Shown: piece by piece, positions 34,580-45,185 of the stretch
Layout: each line of letters begins with the position of its first letter
Position numbering within the stretch: position 1 is the stretch's first letter
Source: Kitagawia praeruptora
Lineage: Eukaryota; Streptophyta; Magnoliopsida; Apiales; Apiaceae
Length of the DNA stretch: 64,000 bases
NCBI GenBank assembly: GCA_037693485.1
Contig: CM075350.1
Span: forward strand, 117,801,001-117,865,000
Direction: 5' to 3'
Notes under the pieces: model-generated
The model's database searches: none
Told to the model about the DNA's origin: nothing
Seen by the model: the letters and a program-made list of their open reading frames with translations, nothing else
Made by a program: the position numbers and the translations under genes

Positions 34580-37500
34580 CTAAAAATTTAACATTCCTAA
34601 CTCACTTACTAGTCTACTGAATGTAGTCTCATCAAGTGGTTTAGTTAGAATATCTGCAAGCTGTTTGTCAGTAGGAACAAAATGAAGTTCCACAGTACCA
34701 TTCTCAATATGTTCTCTAATAAAATGATACCTGACATCAATGTGCTTAGTCCTTGAATGTTGAACTGGATTTTCTGCAATTTTAATAGCACTAGTATTAT
34801 CACAAAACATAGGAATATTACTAAGTGTCATACCATAATCCATCAACTGATTTCTTATCCAAAGGAGCTGTGCACAACAACTGCCTGCTGCTATGTACTC
34901 AGCTTCTGCAGTTGAGGTTGAAACAGATTGTTGCTTCTTGCTTGCCCAAGAAATCAATCTATTTCCCAAGAATTGACATGTACCTGTAGTGCTTTTCCTG
35001 TCTATCTTACACCCTGCATAATCAGAGTCTGAATAGCCAATTAGAAAGAAATCAGATTCTCTAGGATACCACAAACCAAGATTTGGAGTTCCTTTGAGAT
35101 ATCTAAAAATTCTCTTCACAGCAATTAAATGAGATTCCTTAGGATCACCTTGGAATCTAGCACATAAACAGGTAGAAAACATTATATCTGGCCTACTTGC
35201 AGTTAGATATAACAAAGAGCCTATCATGCCTCTATAACTAGTATTATCCACACTCTTCCCCTTAGGATCAGAGTCTAGTTTAGTGGCTGTTGCCATGGGT
35301 GTTTTTGCAACTGCACAGTCTTGAAAGTCAAACCTTCTTAACAGATCTTTGATATACTTTGACTGATTAATGAAAATACCAGTCTCAGTCTGTTTGACCT
35401 GCAAGCCTAAGAAATAATTTAGTTCACCCATCATGCTCATCTGATACTTAGACTGCATAAGCTTGCTAAACTTAGCACATAACTTTTCATTAGTAGAACC
35501 AAAAATAATATCATCAACATAAACTTGAACTAAAAGCAATTCACCTTTTATCTTTCTAAAGAATAGAGTTTTGTCAATTGTACCTCTTGTGAAGCCGTTT
35601 TCAAGAAGAAATTTAGACAAAGTCTCATACCATGCTCTTGGTGCCTGCTTTAGTCCATAGAGTGCCTTGTCAAGTTTGTAGACATGATTTGGAAACTTTG
35701 GATCAACAAATCCAGGTGGCTGTTCTACATATACTTCTTCATCAAGTTTGCCATTTAGAAAAGCACTCTTAACATCCATCTGGTATACCTTGAATTTTGA
35801 ATGAGCTGCAAATGCAAGAAACATTCTGATTGCTTCCAATCTTGCTACAGGTGCAAAGGTCTCATCATAATCAATGCCTTCTTCCTGAGAATATCCCTTG
35901 GCCACCAGTCTTGCTTTGTTTCTTACAATCATACCAGATTCATCTAGCTTGTTTCTGAAAACCCATCTTGCACCAACAATAGATCTATCTTTAGGTCTTG
36001 GTACCAGTTTCCAAACTTTGTTTCTCTCAAACTCATTTAACTCCTCCTGCATTGCAATTACCCAATCAGGATCCTGTAAGGCTTCTTCAACCTTCTTAGG
36101 TTCATTCTTTGAGAGAAAGCAACTATACAAGCATTCATTTTGAATTGATCTTCTAGTTCGAACACCACTATTTGGATCACCAATTATCAAATCTTCAGTA
36201 TGATCCTTTGTCCATTTTCTAACAGGTGGTAGATTAACTCTGCTAGTCTCTCCCCCTAAGTTAGTGGTATCTTTTGTAGAAGAATTCTCTCTACCTTCAA
36301 AAACTCTCCTTTGATCAATAGAATCAGTAGATTCCATATTGCTGCTAGTTACTGATCTTTCCTCAGTAGACTCTGAAAGGTCAGTTTCTGATGGAGTAGA
36401 CTCTGAAACGTCAATTCCTGATGGAATAGACTCTGAAAGACTAGTCTGCTCCTGATGATCACTGTGTTCTCTCTGATTGATTTGCTCCCCCTCAACAGTA
36501 GCATTCCTTTGAGAAGCAATAAAAATTCCTTCTGGAGAACCTTCATCATCACTTGAGAGTATCTCAGAAATCTTCAGATTTTCAAATTCCAATTTGTCAT
36601 GGCTTTCATCAGTTTGCAAAATTCCAAACTTCTTATCATCAAATGCAACATGAATTGATTCCATAACAATGTGAGTTCTGAGATTATAAACTTTGAAGGC
36701 CTTAGATGCTGAATATCCTAGAAAAATTGCTTCATCCGATTTGGCTTCAAATTTTCCAAGTTGTTCTGGATGAACTTTTAGGACATAGCATTTGCATCCA
36801 AAGATGTGAAAATATTTCACACTTGGTTTCTTTCCTTTGATCATCTCATAGGGAGTCTTTCCATGACTATTTACCAAGGTACAGTTCTGAGTGAAACATG
36901 CAGTGTTAATAGCTTCTGCCCAAAAGTAGGTTGGAAGTTTTGCATCTGCAAGCATGGTTCTTGCTGCCTCTATGAGAGTCCTGTTCTTTCTTTCCACTAC
37001 ACCATTTTGTTGAGGTGTACCAGGTGCAGAAAACTGTTGAGTAATTCCATTGTCTGCACAAAACCCCTCCATTGTAGAATTCTTGAATTCTGTACCATTG
37101 TCACTCCTAAGTACTTTGACTTTGTACTCAGAGTTATTATGAATATTCTTGATGAGTTCAATGATTTGCTGAGGAGCTTCATCCTTCTTGTGTAGAAAGA
37201 ACACCCATGTAAACCTTATGAAATCATCCACCATAACTAGAGCATATCTTTTCTTGCTGATAGACATAATGTTTACTGGACCAAACAGATCAAGATGTAG
37301 CATGTGAAATGGTTCAGTAATTGAATTTTCAGTCTTGCTCTTGAAAGTGGTTCTTCTTTGCTTTCCAAACTGACATGCATCACAAAGTCCATCTTGCACA
37401 AAATTCGCCTGAGGTAGGCCTCTCACCAAATTGTATTTAACAAGTTGATTAAGCTTCTTGAAATTAAGATGTGAGAGCTTCTTGTGCCAATTCCAGCTTT

Positions 37501-37912
37501 CATCATTTGTTGCTTTGCTGTAGAGACATCTAACAATTCCTTTAGATGTATCACTTAAGCTGGCTTCATATATGTTACCATGCCTTTGACCAGTTAGAAC
37601 AATGTCTCCATTCTGCATATTCAAGACTTTGCATCCTTCTCTGTCAAAGATTGATTTGTAACCTTTATCACCCAGTTGACTTATGCTTAAAAGAGTATGT
37701 TTCAAGCCTTCAACCAGTGCTACATTTTCTATGATGACATTCCCCAAAATAATTGAGCCATATCCCAGAGTTTCTCCTTTGTTGCCATCTCCAAAAGATA
37801 TTACTGGGCCAGCTTTCCTCTCAAACTTTGTAAGCAGGGACTTCTTTCCAGTCATGTGTCCAGAGCATCCACTGTCCAAGATAATTGAATGCTTCTTTCC
37901 TGTGCCCTGCAA
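34580..37912 (-). CDS. S1 pol polyprotein (protease-integrase-RT-RNase H)
   Basis: Intact 1110-codon frame. Protease motif ILDSGCSGHMTG is at residues 10-21. GAG-pre-integrase (WHKKLSHLNFKKL, two Cys in CDACQFGKQ) is at about 140-190. The integrase core has HLDLFGP, SDNGTEF and PQQNGVVERKNR (about 205-320). RT has KARLVAKGYSQ, DVKSAFLNG and YVDDIIFGS (about 640-805). RNase H has SDSDYAGC, STAEAEYIA and ADILTKPL (about 960-1095). The order is copia-type. There is no ATG at the start: the frame opens after a TTTGCAG acceptor-like string, 11 bases downstream of the gag stop and in a different frame, so expression would need frameshifting or splicing. No inactivating lesion is visible. Confidence 0.92.
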   Translation of the reverse strand: MQGTGKKHSIILDSGCSGHMTGKKSLLTKFERKAGPVISFGDGNKGETLGYGSIILGNVIIENVALVEGLKHTLLSISQLGDKGYKSIFDREGCKVLNMQNGDIVLTGQRHGNIYEASLSDTSKGIVRCLYSKATNDESWNWHKKLSHLNFKKLNQLVKYNLVRGLPQANFVQDGLCDACQFGKQRRTTFKSKTENSITEPFHMLHLDLFGPVNIMSISKKRYALVMVDDFIRFTWVFFLHKKDEAPQQIIELIKNIHNNSEYKVKVLRSDNGTEFKNSTMEGFCADNGITQQFSAPGTPQQNGVVERKNRTLIEAARTMLADAKLPTYFWAEAINTACFTQNCTLVNSHGKTPYEMIKGKKPSVKYFHIFGCKCYVLKVHPEQLGKFEAKSDEAIFLGYSASKAFKVYNLRTHIVMESIHVAFDDKKFGILQTDESHDKLEFENLKISEILSSDDEGSPEGIFIASQRNATVEGEQINQREHSDHQEQTSLSESIPSGIDVSESTPSETDLSESTEERSVTSSNMESTDSIDQRRVFEGRENSSTKDTTNLGGETSRVNLPPVRKWTKDHTEDLIIGDPNSGVRTRRSIQNECLYSCFLSKNEPKKVEEALQDPDWVIAMQEELNEFERNKVWKLVPRPKDRSIVGARWVFRNKLDESGMIVRNKARLVAKGYSQEEGIDYDETFAPVARLEAIRMFLAFAAHSKFKVYQMDVKSAFLNGKLDEEVYVEQPPGFVDPKFPNHVYKLDKALYGLKQAPRAWYETLSKFLLENGFTRGTIDKTLFFRKIKGELLLVQVYVDDIIFGSTNEKLCAKFSKLMQSKYQMSMMGELNYFLGLQVKQTETGIFINQSKYIKDLLRRFDFQDCAVAKTPMATATKLDSDPKGKSVDNTSYRGMIGSLLYLTASRPDIMFSTCLCARFQGDPKESHLIAVKRIFRYLKGTPNLGLWYPRESDFFLIGYSDSDYAGCKIDRKSTTGTCQFLGNRLISWASKKQQSVSTSTAEAEYIAAGSCCAQLLWIRNQLMDYGMTLSNIPMFCDNTSAIKIAENPVQHSRTKHIDVRYHFIREHIENGTVELHFVPTDKQLADILTKPLDETTFSRLVSELGMLNF

Positions 37913-37923
37913 ACAAAAAGTAA

Positions 37924-40215
37924 CTAGTTAGAATTTTTTAGGACCCAACTTTGATTGGATCCTTTCTTACTAGATTTAGAGACAACAGATTTTGAAGATT
38001 TTGCCTTTATTTTACCTGTTGCAGAGTCAACTTTAGACTCTGATCTCACAAACTGTTTGTGACTAGGAGTTTCAGATTTCAAAGAATAATAGTCATAATA
38101 CAGTTCATGATATTCTCTACACATGTAAATGGAATGAAGTAAACTACCACAATGATAACAAGCTTTTTGTGGTTGGTATTGAATTTTCTGAGTCTTGGGG
38201 AATCTGGACTCAGTTTTCCAAGAAGGTTTTTGATTGCAGTCTAGGGCCAAATGATTATGATTTCCACACTTATAGCATTTTTTCCTAGGTGCATCAGGTA
38301 CATTCTTGTAATTATTCTCTTTGTTAATACCTTCTTTTCCATTCCTATTTCTCTTGATCTTGCTAGACTCTGAAAGACCATCTAATCTCTGTTTCAACTG
38401 AGACTTAGACAGAAACCCTATGTTTACATTCTTAGGTTTCTCTAACACTTTCTCATCTGAATAACTATTGTTAATTCTCTTGTGTACAACAGGGGTACCT
38501 TTTGAATCAACAAATTTAACATGATTAGGTTCAGAAACAATTTTCTTACCTTCAGATTTAGATGTGTTAGCTTCTACCTTACTATCATTATTGACAATAG
38601 CTACTTTTTCTTCTTGTCTAGCCTTATCAAAACCTAAACCATTAACCTTACCACGAATTCCACTCTCAAAAATTTCTATTGTCTTCTTACTGGAATTGTT
38701 AATGGTCTTAATCACATCTCTCTCTTCTTCTAGTTCTTTTCTGACATAGTCATAAGCCTCAAGAATTACACTATAATCATGCTTAGCTTTATCAGAACTC
38801 AACTTGTATTCTTCCATTTGAATTAATTCAGATTCAAGAAAATTATTTCTATCAACTAATTTATCATTCTTAACCTTAAGTTCATCTCTTTCACAAGTAA
38901 GAATTCTAAAATTAGTCATAAGATTCTTAAACTCAGCATGGATAGATCTAATTTCATCAGAATTTAAGCTATCAAATGAATCAAGAGAGTGAAGTGATAC
39001 CTTATCAGAGGATGGAGAAGTTTTCTTTGGAGATCCAGGTTTGTCTGAACTATTGGCCATCAATGCAATGTTTTCATAATCCAATTCATCTTCAGAGTCA
39101 CTGGAATCAGCCCAATCCTTCTGTGTGACCATAAGTGCATTACCCTTTCCTGAATTCCTAGGCTTCTTACACTCACTAGCAAAGTGTCCAAGCTCGCTGC
39201 AGTTAAAGCACTTGATCTTGGCCTTATCAAGCTTGACAATTGTACTTTTGCTCTTGTCACTCTTCTTCTCCTCCTTCTTTTGAAAAGGTCCTTTGCTAAA
39301 TCTTCTCCTGTTGAATCTGCCTTTCTTGAAGGCCTTAGCAAACATAGCAAAGAGTTCTTGCATCTCAGATTCAGAATCATTGTTGTCAGAGTCCATATCA
39401 GTAGTCTCTGACTCAGAACTTTCTTTGCTTTTCTTCTTCCTCGAATTCTTTACAGCAATCTCTTCACGCTGTTCTTCAGGAAGCTTCTTTACTTCAGATT
39501 GAGCAGTAAGTGCAATAGTCTTCATCTTTCCTTCACTCCTGCTCTTTTTCTGCTGCTTGTCAAGTTCATAAGCTCTCAATTTTCCATAGACTGCCTCTAA
39601 TGAAATCTCATCCAGATCATTAGCTTCCTCAATCGCAGATATCTTCTCATTGTAGAAATCAGGCAAAGCTTTCATGAACTTTGTATTCATATCCTCCAAG
39701 TCATAATACTTACCATGCATGGCCATCTCATTAATGAGTTTTGTAAACCTATCAAAGGTATCAGTAAGTGACTCACCAGACTTGGATTCAAAGTACTCAT
39801 ACTGTTGTATAAGTAATGTCCTCATATTCTTCCTGACAGGCTTAGTTCCTTCACAGTGAACCTTAAGATTGTCCCATATATCCTTAGCAGTTTTACAAGA
39901 GAGAACATAATTAGTGAGAACAGAATCAAGACTATTGAATAATATGTTTCTCACTTTAGCATCTTTAAGAACACTCTCCTTGTCCTTATCTGACCATTCA
40001 GATTTTGGCTTCTCTGCTGTATGTTCTGGAACAACCTTACCATCAACAGTTGCTTGTCCAATGACCTTTGTTGGAACAAAAGGTCCATCTCTGATTCTGT
40101 CAAGATAATCAGGATCTGTTGCTTCCAGATGATGCAACATCTTTACTTCCCATAGAGTATATTCGTTTCTCTTGAGCATAGGAATCTTAGTATTCCCATC
40201 CTTGTAACCAGACAT
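37924..40215 (-). CDS. S1 gag (UBN2-type capsid, three CCHC knuckles)
   Basis: 763 residues from MSGYKDGNTKIPMLKRNEY. The capsid-like UBN2/gag-polypeptide region (YTLWEVKML ... FTKLINEMAMHGKYYDLEDMNTKFMKALP) covers about residues 15-225. A Lys/Ser/Asp-rich linker follows. CCHC knuckle 1 (CFNCSELGHFASEC) is near residue 334, a coiled-coil-like segment lies at about 420-530, and knuckles 2 (CYKCGNHNHLALDC) and 3 (CYHCGSLLHSIYMC) are at about 647-700. Gag packages element RNA into cytoplasmic particles. The ATG lies 36 nt after the PBS. The stop (37924-37926) precedes pol by 11 bases. The related, truncated gag at 56115-57320 keeps two of the knuckles. Confidence 0.92.
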   Translation of the reverse strand: MSGYKDGNTKIPMLKRNEYTLWEVKMLHHLEATDPDYLDRIRDGPFVPTKVIGQATVDGKVVPEHTAEKPKSEWSDKDKESVLKDAKVRNILFNSLDSVLTNYVLSCKTAKDIWDNLKVHCEGTKPVRKNMRTLLIQQYEYFESKSGESLTDTFDRFTKLINEMAMHGKYYDLEDMNTKFMKALPDFYNEKISAIEEANDLDEISLEAVYGKLRAYELDKQQKKSRSEGKMKTIALTAQSEVKKLPEEQREEIAVKNSRKKKSKESSESETTDMDSDNNDSESEMQELFAMFAKAFKKGRFNRRRFSKGPFQKKEEKKSDKSKSTIVKLDKAKIKCFNCSELGHFASECKKPRNSGKGNALMVTQKDWADSSDSEDELDYENIALMANSSDKPGSPKKTSPSSDKVSLHSLDSFDSLNSDEIRSIHAEFKNLMTNFRILTCERDELKVKNDKLVDRNNFLESELIQMEEYKLSSDKAKHDYSVILEAYDYVRKELEEERDVIKTINNSSKKTIEIFESGIRGKVNGLGFDKARQEEKVAIVNNDSKVEANTSKSEGKKIVSEPNHVKFVDSKGTPVVHKRINNSYSDEKVLEKPKNVNIGFLSKSQLKQRLDGLSESSKIKRNRNGKEGINKENNYKNVPDAPRKKCYKCGNHNHLALDCNQKPSWKTESRFPKTQKIQYQPQKACYHCGSLLHSIYMCREYHELYYDYYSLKSETPSHKQFVRSESKVDSATGKIKAKSSKSVVSKSSKKGSNQSWVLKNSN

Positions 40216-40250
40216 GATTGCAGATCTTTATGATTATTCGAAATCAACCT

Positions 40251-40262
40251 TCTCTGATACCA
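40251..40262 (-). other. Primer binding site of S1
   Basis: The minus strand reads TGGTATCAGAGA, two bases inside the 5' LTR boundary. It matches 11 of 12 bases of the usual initiator-Met tRNA complement of plant copia elements. Confidence 0.85.
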
Positions 40263-40264
40263 AT

Positions 40265-41007
40265 TGTTAACTCGAATAACTTGTAGAAGGGGGGGTTGAA
40301 TACAAGTTATATAATCCTGTCTGATTTTTGCTTGATTATAAAAACAAGAATAAACGAATGAATCAAACTCTTGTTTGTATTAATAAGATCAAATACAAAC
40401 TCTACCAAAGGTGTACAATACCTTTAGCAGCTGCTGACAATACAAATATCTCTCTGTTTGTTTCGAACTTCTCGAATACAAACCTTATACAGAGCTACGC
40501 ACACGAACTCACAATTTCGTCTCACGCCTCACACTCTTTACAATAATATTGAGAGAGTATTTATAATGCTACCTATCAACTAATAACAGAAAGATAAAAT
40601 CTATACATGACAATGTTCTGCCTTCTAGTCGATAGTTTCCTTCAATAGAAAACTCTTTCCTTCATAATATCTTCTTGCTTGTTCTTCAAACAACGATCCT
40701 GTTTTATAGCACTTGCCAGTTTCTGTAGCATCCATAATGACATCATCAGTAACACGACTGATATCAGGATCTGCACACTGCATCAGTATCTGATCAACCA
40801 TCAGTATTGGACACGTCATCAGGATTTGCTCTCTGTTCCTGACATATAGTCTCCGATACACTGTTCATTCCTGATTAAACTATACAGATAACTGTTTTAC
40901 ACATAAAACCTATATACAGTGCTAAATCCTTTATAAGATCAGGATTACAAGAAGTATAATGTGTAAATTCTATTCTTAACATCACAACTTATGAATTATT
41001 CCTAACA
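40265..41007 (-). repeat. 5' LTR of S1 (element orientation)
   Basis: 743 bp, with a minus-strand TATA box at 40565-40558. Practically identical to 28845-29588. Confidence 0.94.
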
Positions 41008-41012
41008 GTACG

Positions 41013-42610
41013 AGATCCCTCCCAACTCAGCAGCTGGATTTCTAGGTCTTTTTAACACGACTAAAAAAGTTCAGATTGTTGAGGTTGAGTTTGACACTTT
41101 CCCTAACAAAGAGTGGGATCCTCCATACCAGCATGTGGGAATCAACATTAACTCAATTTCTTCAGCCGTGACCACTCCTTGGAACGCTTCATTGCACAGG
41201 GGAGATACCGCTGATGTGTGGGTTCTGTACAATGCTACTACCAAAATGTTGTCTGTCTTTTGGTCTTACAAACAAAACCCCAGTTTTTTTAAGAATTCCA
41301 GTCTTTCGTATAAAGTTGACCTCCGGAATGTTTTACCTGAGGTCACTATTATTGGATTTTCAGCCTCTACAAGTTCTTTTATTGAGCGAAATGTTCTAAG
41401 ATCGTGGGAGTTCAGTTCAACTTTATCCAAAAAAGATTCAAGTACGGGAGACAGAAAGGTCAAAGCTACAGTGTCTTACACAGTGTGCACTGTGGTGTTG
41501 CTCTCCCTGACTGTATCACTCATTATAGTTTGGTTTAGGCGAAGACGGATTGCTAGAAAAGCAGCCCAGGCACCCTACACAACATCAATCAATGATGACC
41601 TTGAAAAAAGAGCAGGGCCCAGAAAGTTTTCCTACCAAGCTCTTGTTGTTGCCACTAACAATTTCTCGGATGAGCAAAAGTTAGGCGAGGGTGGCTTTGG
41701 CTGTGTTTACAAGGGATATCTCACAGACCTTGACATACCTATTGCTGTGAAAAAGATATCAAGGAGCTCTAGACAAGGTAAAAGAGAGTATATAACTGAG
41801 GTCAAGATTATTAGTGGGTTGAGACATCGAAATTTAGTCCAGCTCATAGGTTGGTGCCATGATAGGGGTCAATTTCTACTTGCTTATGAATTCATGCCAA
41901 ACAGAAGCCTTGATGTTCATCTATTTAGTGATACAAGACTTCTTATTTGGCCACTTAGATACAAGATAACACTAGGGCTTGCATCTGCTTTACTTTATCT
42001 TCACGAGGGATGCGAACAGTGTGTGGTCCATCGAGACATCAAGTCCAGCAATATAATGCTGGATTCAAACTTTAATATCAAGCTTGGAGATTTTGGCTTA
42101 GCAAGACTTATGGATCACGAGGTAGGTCTTCAAACATCCGGGTTGGCTGGGACTTTCGGCTACTTGGCACCAGAATATATAAGCACTCACAGAGCTAGTA
42201 AAGAGTCGGATATTTATAGCTTTGGCGTAGTTATTTTAGAAATTGTTACTGGAAGAAGGTCAAGGGATACATTGCATTTCGGTGAATTTGAAAAGGGATT
42301 GGTGGAGTGGGTTTGGAATATGTATGGAAGTGCCGAGCTTCTTTCAGCTGTTGATAGAAGATTAGATACTGAGTTTGACGCGAGACAAGTGGAGTGTTTG
42401 TTGATTGTAGGACTATGGTGTGCTCACCCCGACTGCAATTCGAGGCCATTGATCAGGCAGGCAATTCAAGTACTTAACTTTGAGGTGGCGATGCCAAGTC
42501 TCCCGACAATGATGCCTGTTCCTATTTATTATGCACCCTTTAGCACAGTAATGGCAGCTAGCTCTAGCAAGGCTTCCATTTCTTACACAAGCATGAATTT
42601 TGGGCGTTAA
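41013..42610 (+). pseudogene. LecRK copy 2, segment 3 (end of lectin domain, TM, kinase)
   Basis: Resumes in phase after the GTACG duplication. Lectin end: VEFDTFPNKEWDPPYQHVGI (a metal/sugar-loop type motif). TM segment: VSYTVCTVVLLSLTVSLIIV followed by basic FRRRR (about 41470-41555). Ser/Thr kinase domain: LGEGGFGCVYKG (glycine loop, about 41680), AVKKI (lysine), HRDIKSSNIML (catalytic loop, about 42030), DFGLARL, TFGYLAPEY (activation segment). The stop is at 42608-42610. Closest in type to L-type lectin receptor kinase IX members (family recalled, subclass tentative): plasma-membrane receptors with defence and stress roles. All core kinase motifs are present, but the 5' coding part is separated by 12 and 13.5 kb insertions, so no normal transcript is expected. 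Confidence 0.92.
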
Positions 42611-42780
42611 ACAAGCTCTTACGAGTCTAAATGGAGTTTCTTTTCATACATGTTCATGAATTGTAATCTGATGAATATATATTCTGTATGGTGCTTTTGT
42701 GTATTCGGTCTGAAAACTTTTATTTAGATGACTACTCTAATAAGATTCCTCTTTATACTGATAATTGAGAAGTGAATCAC

Positions 42781-43137
42781 TTAACATCCAAGCCCACAAT
42801 CAAATGCATACCGGACCCAACAACCCACCACAGATCAGTCCAAAAATGCTAGCAAGTTAATGTACTTTAGTTATTGACTTGTTTATATAAAGGACGTGAA
42901 TACTATTATTCTAATCGACAAACATCCCCTCTTATTGGGTCGACGTCCTCGTCAAGCCCACACACATTTACAGAACCCGGGCAGTGCCTCTGCACTTTCG
43001 ACCGGACAAAACTCTGGTACCATTTATAACATCCAAACCCACAACCGAATGCATACCGGACCCACCCACACCACAGGTTAGTCTAAAAATGCTAGCAAGT
43101 TGGTATACTTTAGTTATTGACTTGTTTATATAAGGAA
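42781..43137 (-). mobile_element. TRIM-like element with ~113-bp terminal direct repeats
   Basis: Bases 42781-42893 and 43025-43137 are similar direct repeats (TAACATCCAA(G/A)CCCACAA ... GACTTGTTTATATAA). The 130-bp interior ends CTCTGGTACCA just before the second repeat; on the minus strand this reads TGGTACCAGAG, close to an initiator-Met PBS. That structure and size fit a terminal-repeat retrotransposon in miniature. No clear target duplication was found. Confidence 0.5.
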
Positions 43138-43147
43138 CAATATATAG

Positions 43148-43686
43148 CAGTGGCGGACCTACGTAGTGCCGAGGGTACTCGGTCGAGTACGCTGGGTTCA
43201 AAATTTTTGCAATTTTTTTTTGTATTGTAATTGTTGATAATTTAAGAAAAATAAAAATAAATTTTTAAAGTTGTAAATTTTGTACATTAGTTATAAAATA
43301 TTAGATATTGGTAAAATTATGAAATTAAAATAATATTTCAAATAAATAATTAACAAAAGATCAGCTGGTTTGTTGACAGAAAAACGAATTAGGAGGTACC
43401 AGTTTCGATTCCTAGCTCCAACATTTTTACATTTTTTGCTGGTTTTTTACATTTTTTGCTTTAATTTTGTCCCATATTGATGGAAAATCAATGTAAAATC
43501 CCTCAAACATCTATATATACATTTAACTTGCTAAAATTTTGTTTCCAATTAACAAATCTTGGTTAAATGTTTTAGAACATTAGTTTATACCCTCAAAAAA
43601 ATTTCGCGCTCCGCACGAAAATAACACGCTTCGCGCGGAAGCCAGGATTCCGAGTACCCTGACCTAAATTCCTGGATCCGCCACTG
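43148..43686 (+). mobile_element. 539-bp hAT-type MITE
   Basis: Termini CAGTGGCGGACC and GGATCCGCCACTG are inverted repeats. A perfect 8-bp duplication ATATATAG flanks it (43140-43147, 43687-43694), diagnostic of hAT transposition. The interior is AT-rich and non-coding. Confidence 0.85.
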
Positions 43687-43984
43687 ATATATAGTATATA
43701 CATATATGATTGTATACAATTTAATCGTCACTTTAAGTAAATGTGTTAAAACCTGCCCTTGGGAGGGCAATGATAGCTGAAACCTCAGCTTATGGAGAAG
43801 AAAAATAAGGAATCCACTCAAGGATGGACTGCATCTCATGAGCTAGTTGCTGAGGCAATAGCTTACCAAGACGACAGTACTGGTCTGGTCTTGTATAGTG
43901 AGTACAGTACAGATAGGTCGGATTAAATTGGAACCAGAATAAAAAATATAGCATGAAACTTTTAACAAATCAGGGCATATTGTA

Positions 43985-44345
43985 CTAGCTGCATGTACTC
44001 ATTTAGCTTTTGCATTATTTTGGTCATTCAATACTCTATTATTGAAACACACGGAACTAGGGAATCGCACTTGCCTATTGCTACAACAATCCTAGACTTC
44101 TTTTAAGGAATATGATAAGAAATTTGCAATCATTTGGTGTCGTTGGTGACAAAGGAAGCAATATTGCTGAAAATCTAGCTACCGAAACCAGTAGGTGATT
44201 CACTGAGTGATCTGTTGGAGACATCTTGATCCCCACTACCGACCTTTGGAAGAATGACAATAAGAAAGTAACGCTTTCCAACTTCCAAGAGATATCAAGT
44301 GGTACGGTCTTGGTTACGGAAAAAAGTACACAACAATTCATTAAC
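43985..44345 (+). repeat. LecRK-cluster spacer, partial copy downstream of LecRK copy 2
   Basis: Matches 13595-13885 (TAGCTGCATGTACTCATTTAGCTT ... CATCTTGATCC and CTACCGACCTT), the sequence that follows LecRK copy 1. This supports tandem duplication of gene plus spacer. The remaining spacer 44346-45185 is AT-rich, including a GAATTTGAATTT-like run near 44965-45060; I see no gene in it. Confidence 0.75.
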
Positions 44346-45185
44346 CATAAATGCTAAACTTAGAAATGAAACTTACAATGAAATCGAAGTAAACATCAAG
44401 AGTAAGGAATTTGATAATAGAATAACACGTACGTACAACACTTGCAGGATTATTCGATTGCATGAGATATGATTATTTCAAAAATAAACATCTTACTGAT
44501 TATATAACAATAATCAAGGATGAATTACAATCGCACAGTCCTAATCAGTACTACTCTTGTTTGTCGCTTCAGATAAATCTTCCTCTACAACTGATCGATC
44601 AGTCCTTGCACCATGCAAGCCATTTGCCCATTTTTGTCTTGGATGTATTTCATTGTTTGAGAGATGATAAAGATAGCAAGAAAATGTACTCCAGGGGATA
44701 AAAAAAACAAGAAAAGAAGAAAGGCATCCCGAAATGCCAATCTCTGAACGGACTTGGTGTAATCATATAATATGATGCTACAATTAGACCTGAGCACTGA
44801 ACAGTATCCACAGACAAGCAACACCGTCAAAAGCCCCTTAACAATTATAATAAACATTTTGCCATATCGCTGTTGTGTATGTGTGCCAATGAAATTTAAC
44901 TTGACTGTATCATTTTTCTATTTTTGGAAACCAGAAAAAATTTGATCCAATCCAAAACCAATGAATTTGAATTTGAATATTAAGTTTTAAATTTGAATTT
45001 GAATTAATTTTTGAAATCTGGAAATATTTGGATATTGAATTTTAAGTTTGAATTTAAATTTATTTTTAAACCAATAATACTTGGATTTGGACGTCGTACT
45101 GGTATTTCCCCTAGTAACAAATAAACCCCTAAACCCCAATAAGCTAAAACCCTACAACAATTGAAATTCTCCTGTCAAAAAAGCC

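Larger units (their letters stand above)
28845..41007 (-). mobile_element. 12.2-kb Sirevirus-like Ty1/copia element (S1), reverse orientation, very young
   Basis: LTRs are 28845-29588 (744 bp) and 40265-41007 (743 bp), TGTTAACT...CCTAACA. They differ by one base in a G run and one substitution (29424 G versus 40846 A). A perfect GTACG duplication flanks it (28840-28844, 41008-41012). Read on the minus strand: 5' LTR, PBS (40262-40251, TGGTATCAGAGA), gag 40215-37924, pol 37912-34580, extra ORF 33135-29806, polypurine tract (29606-29589), 3' LTR. All three large frames are open, so the copy may be competent. The three-CCHC gag, large extra ORF and pol signatures point to the SIRE/Maximus lineage. 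It sits in the lectin domain of LecRK copy 2. Confidence 0.93.
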
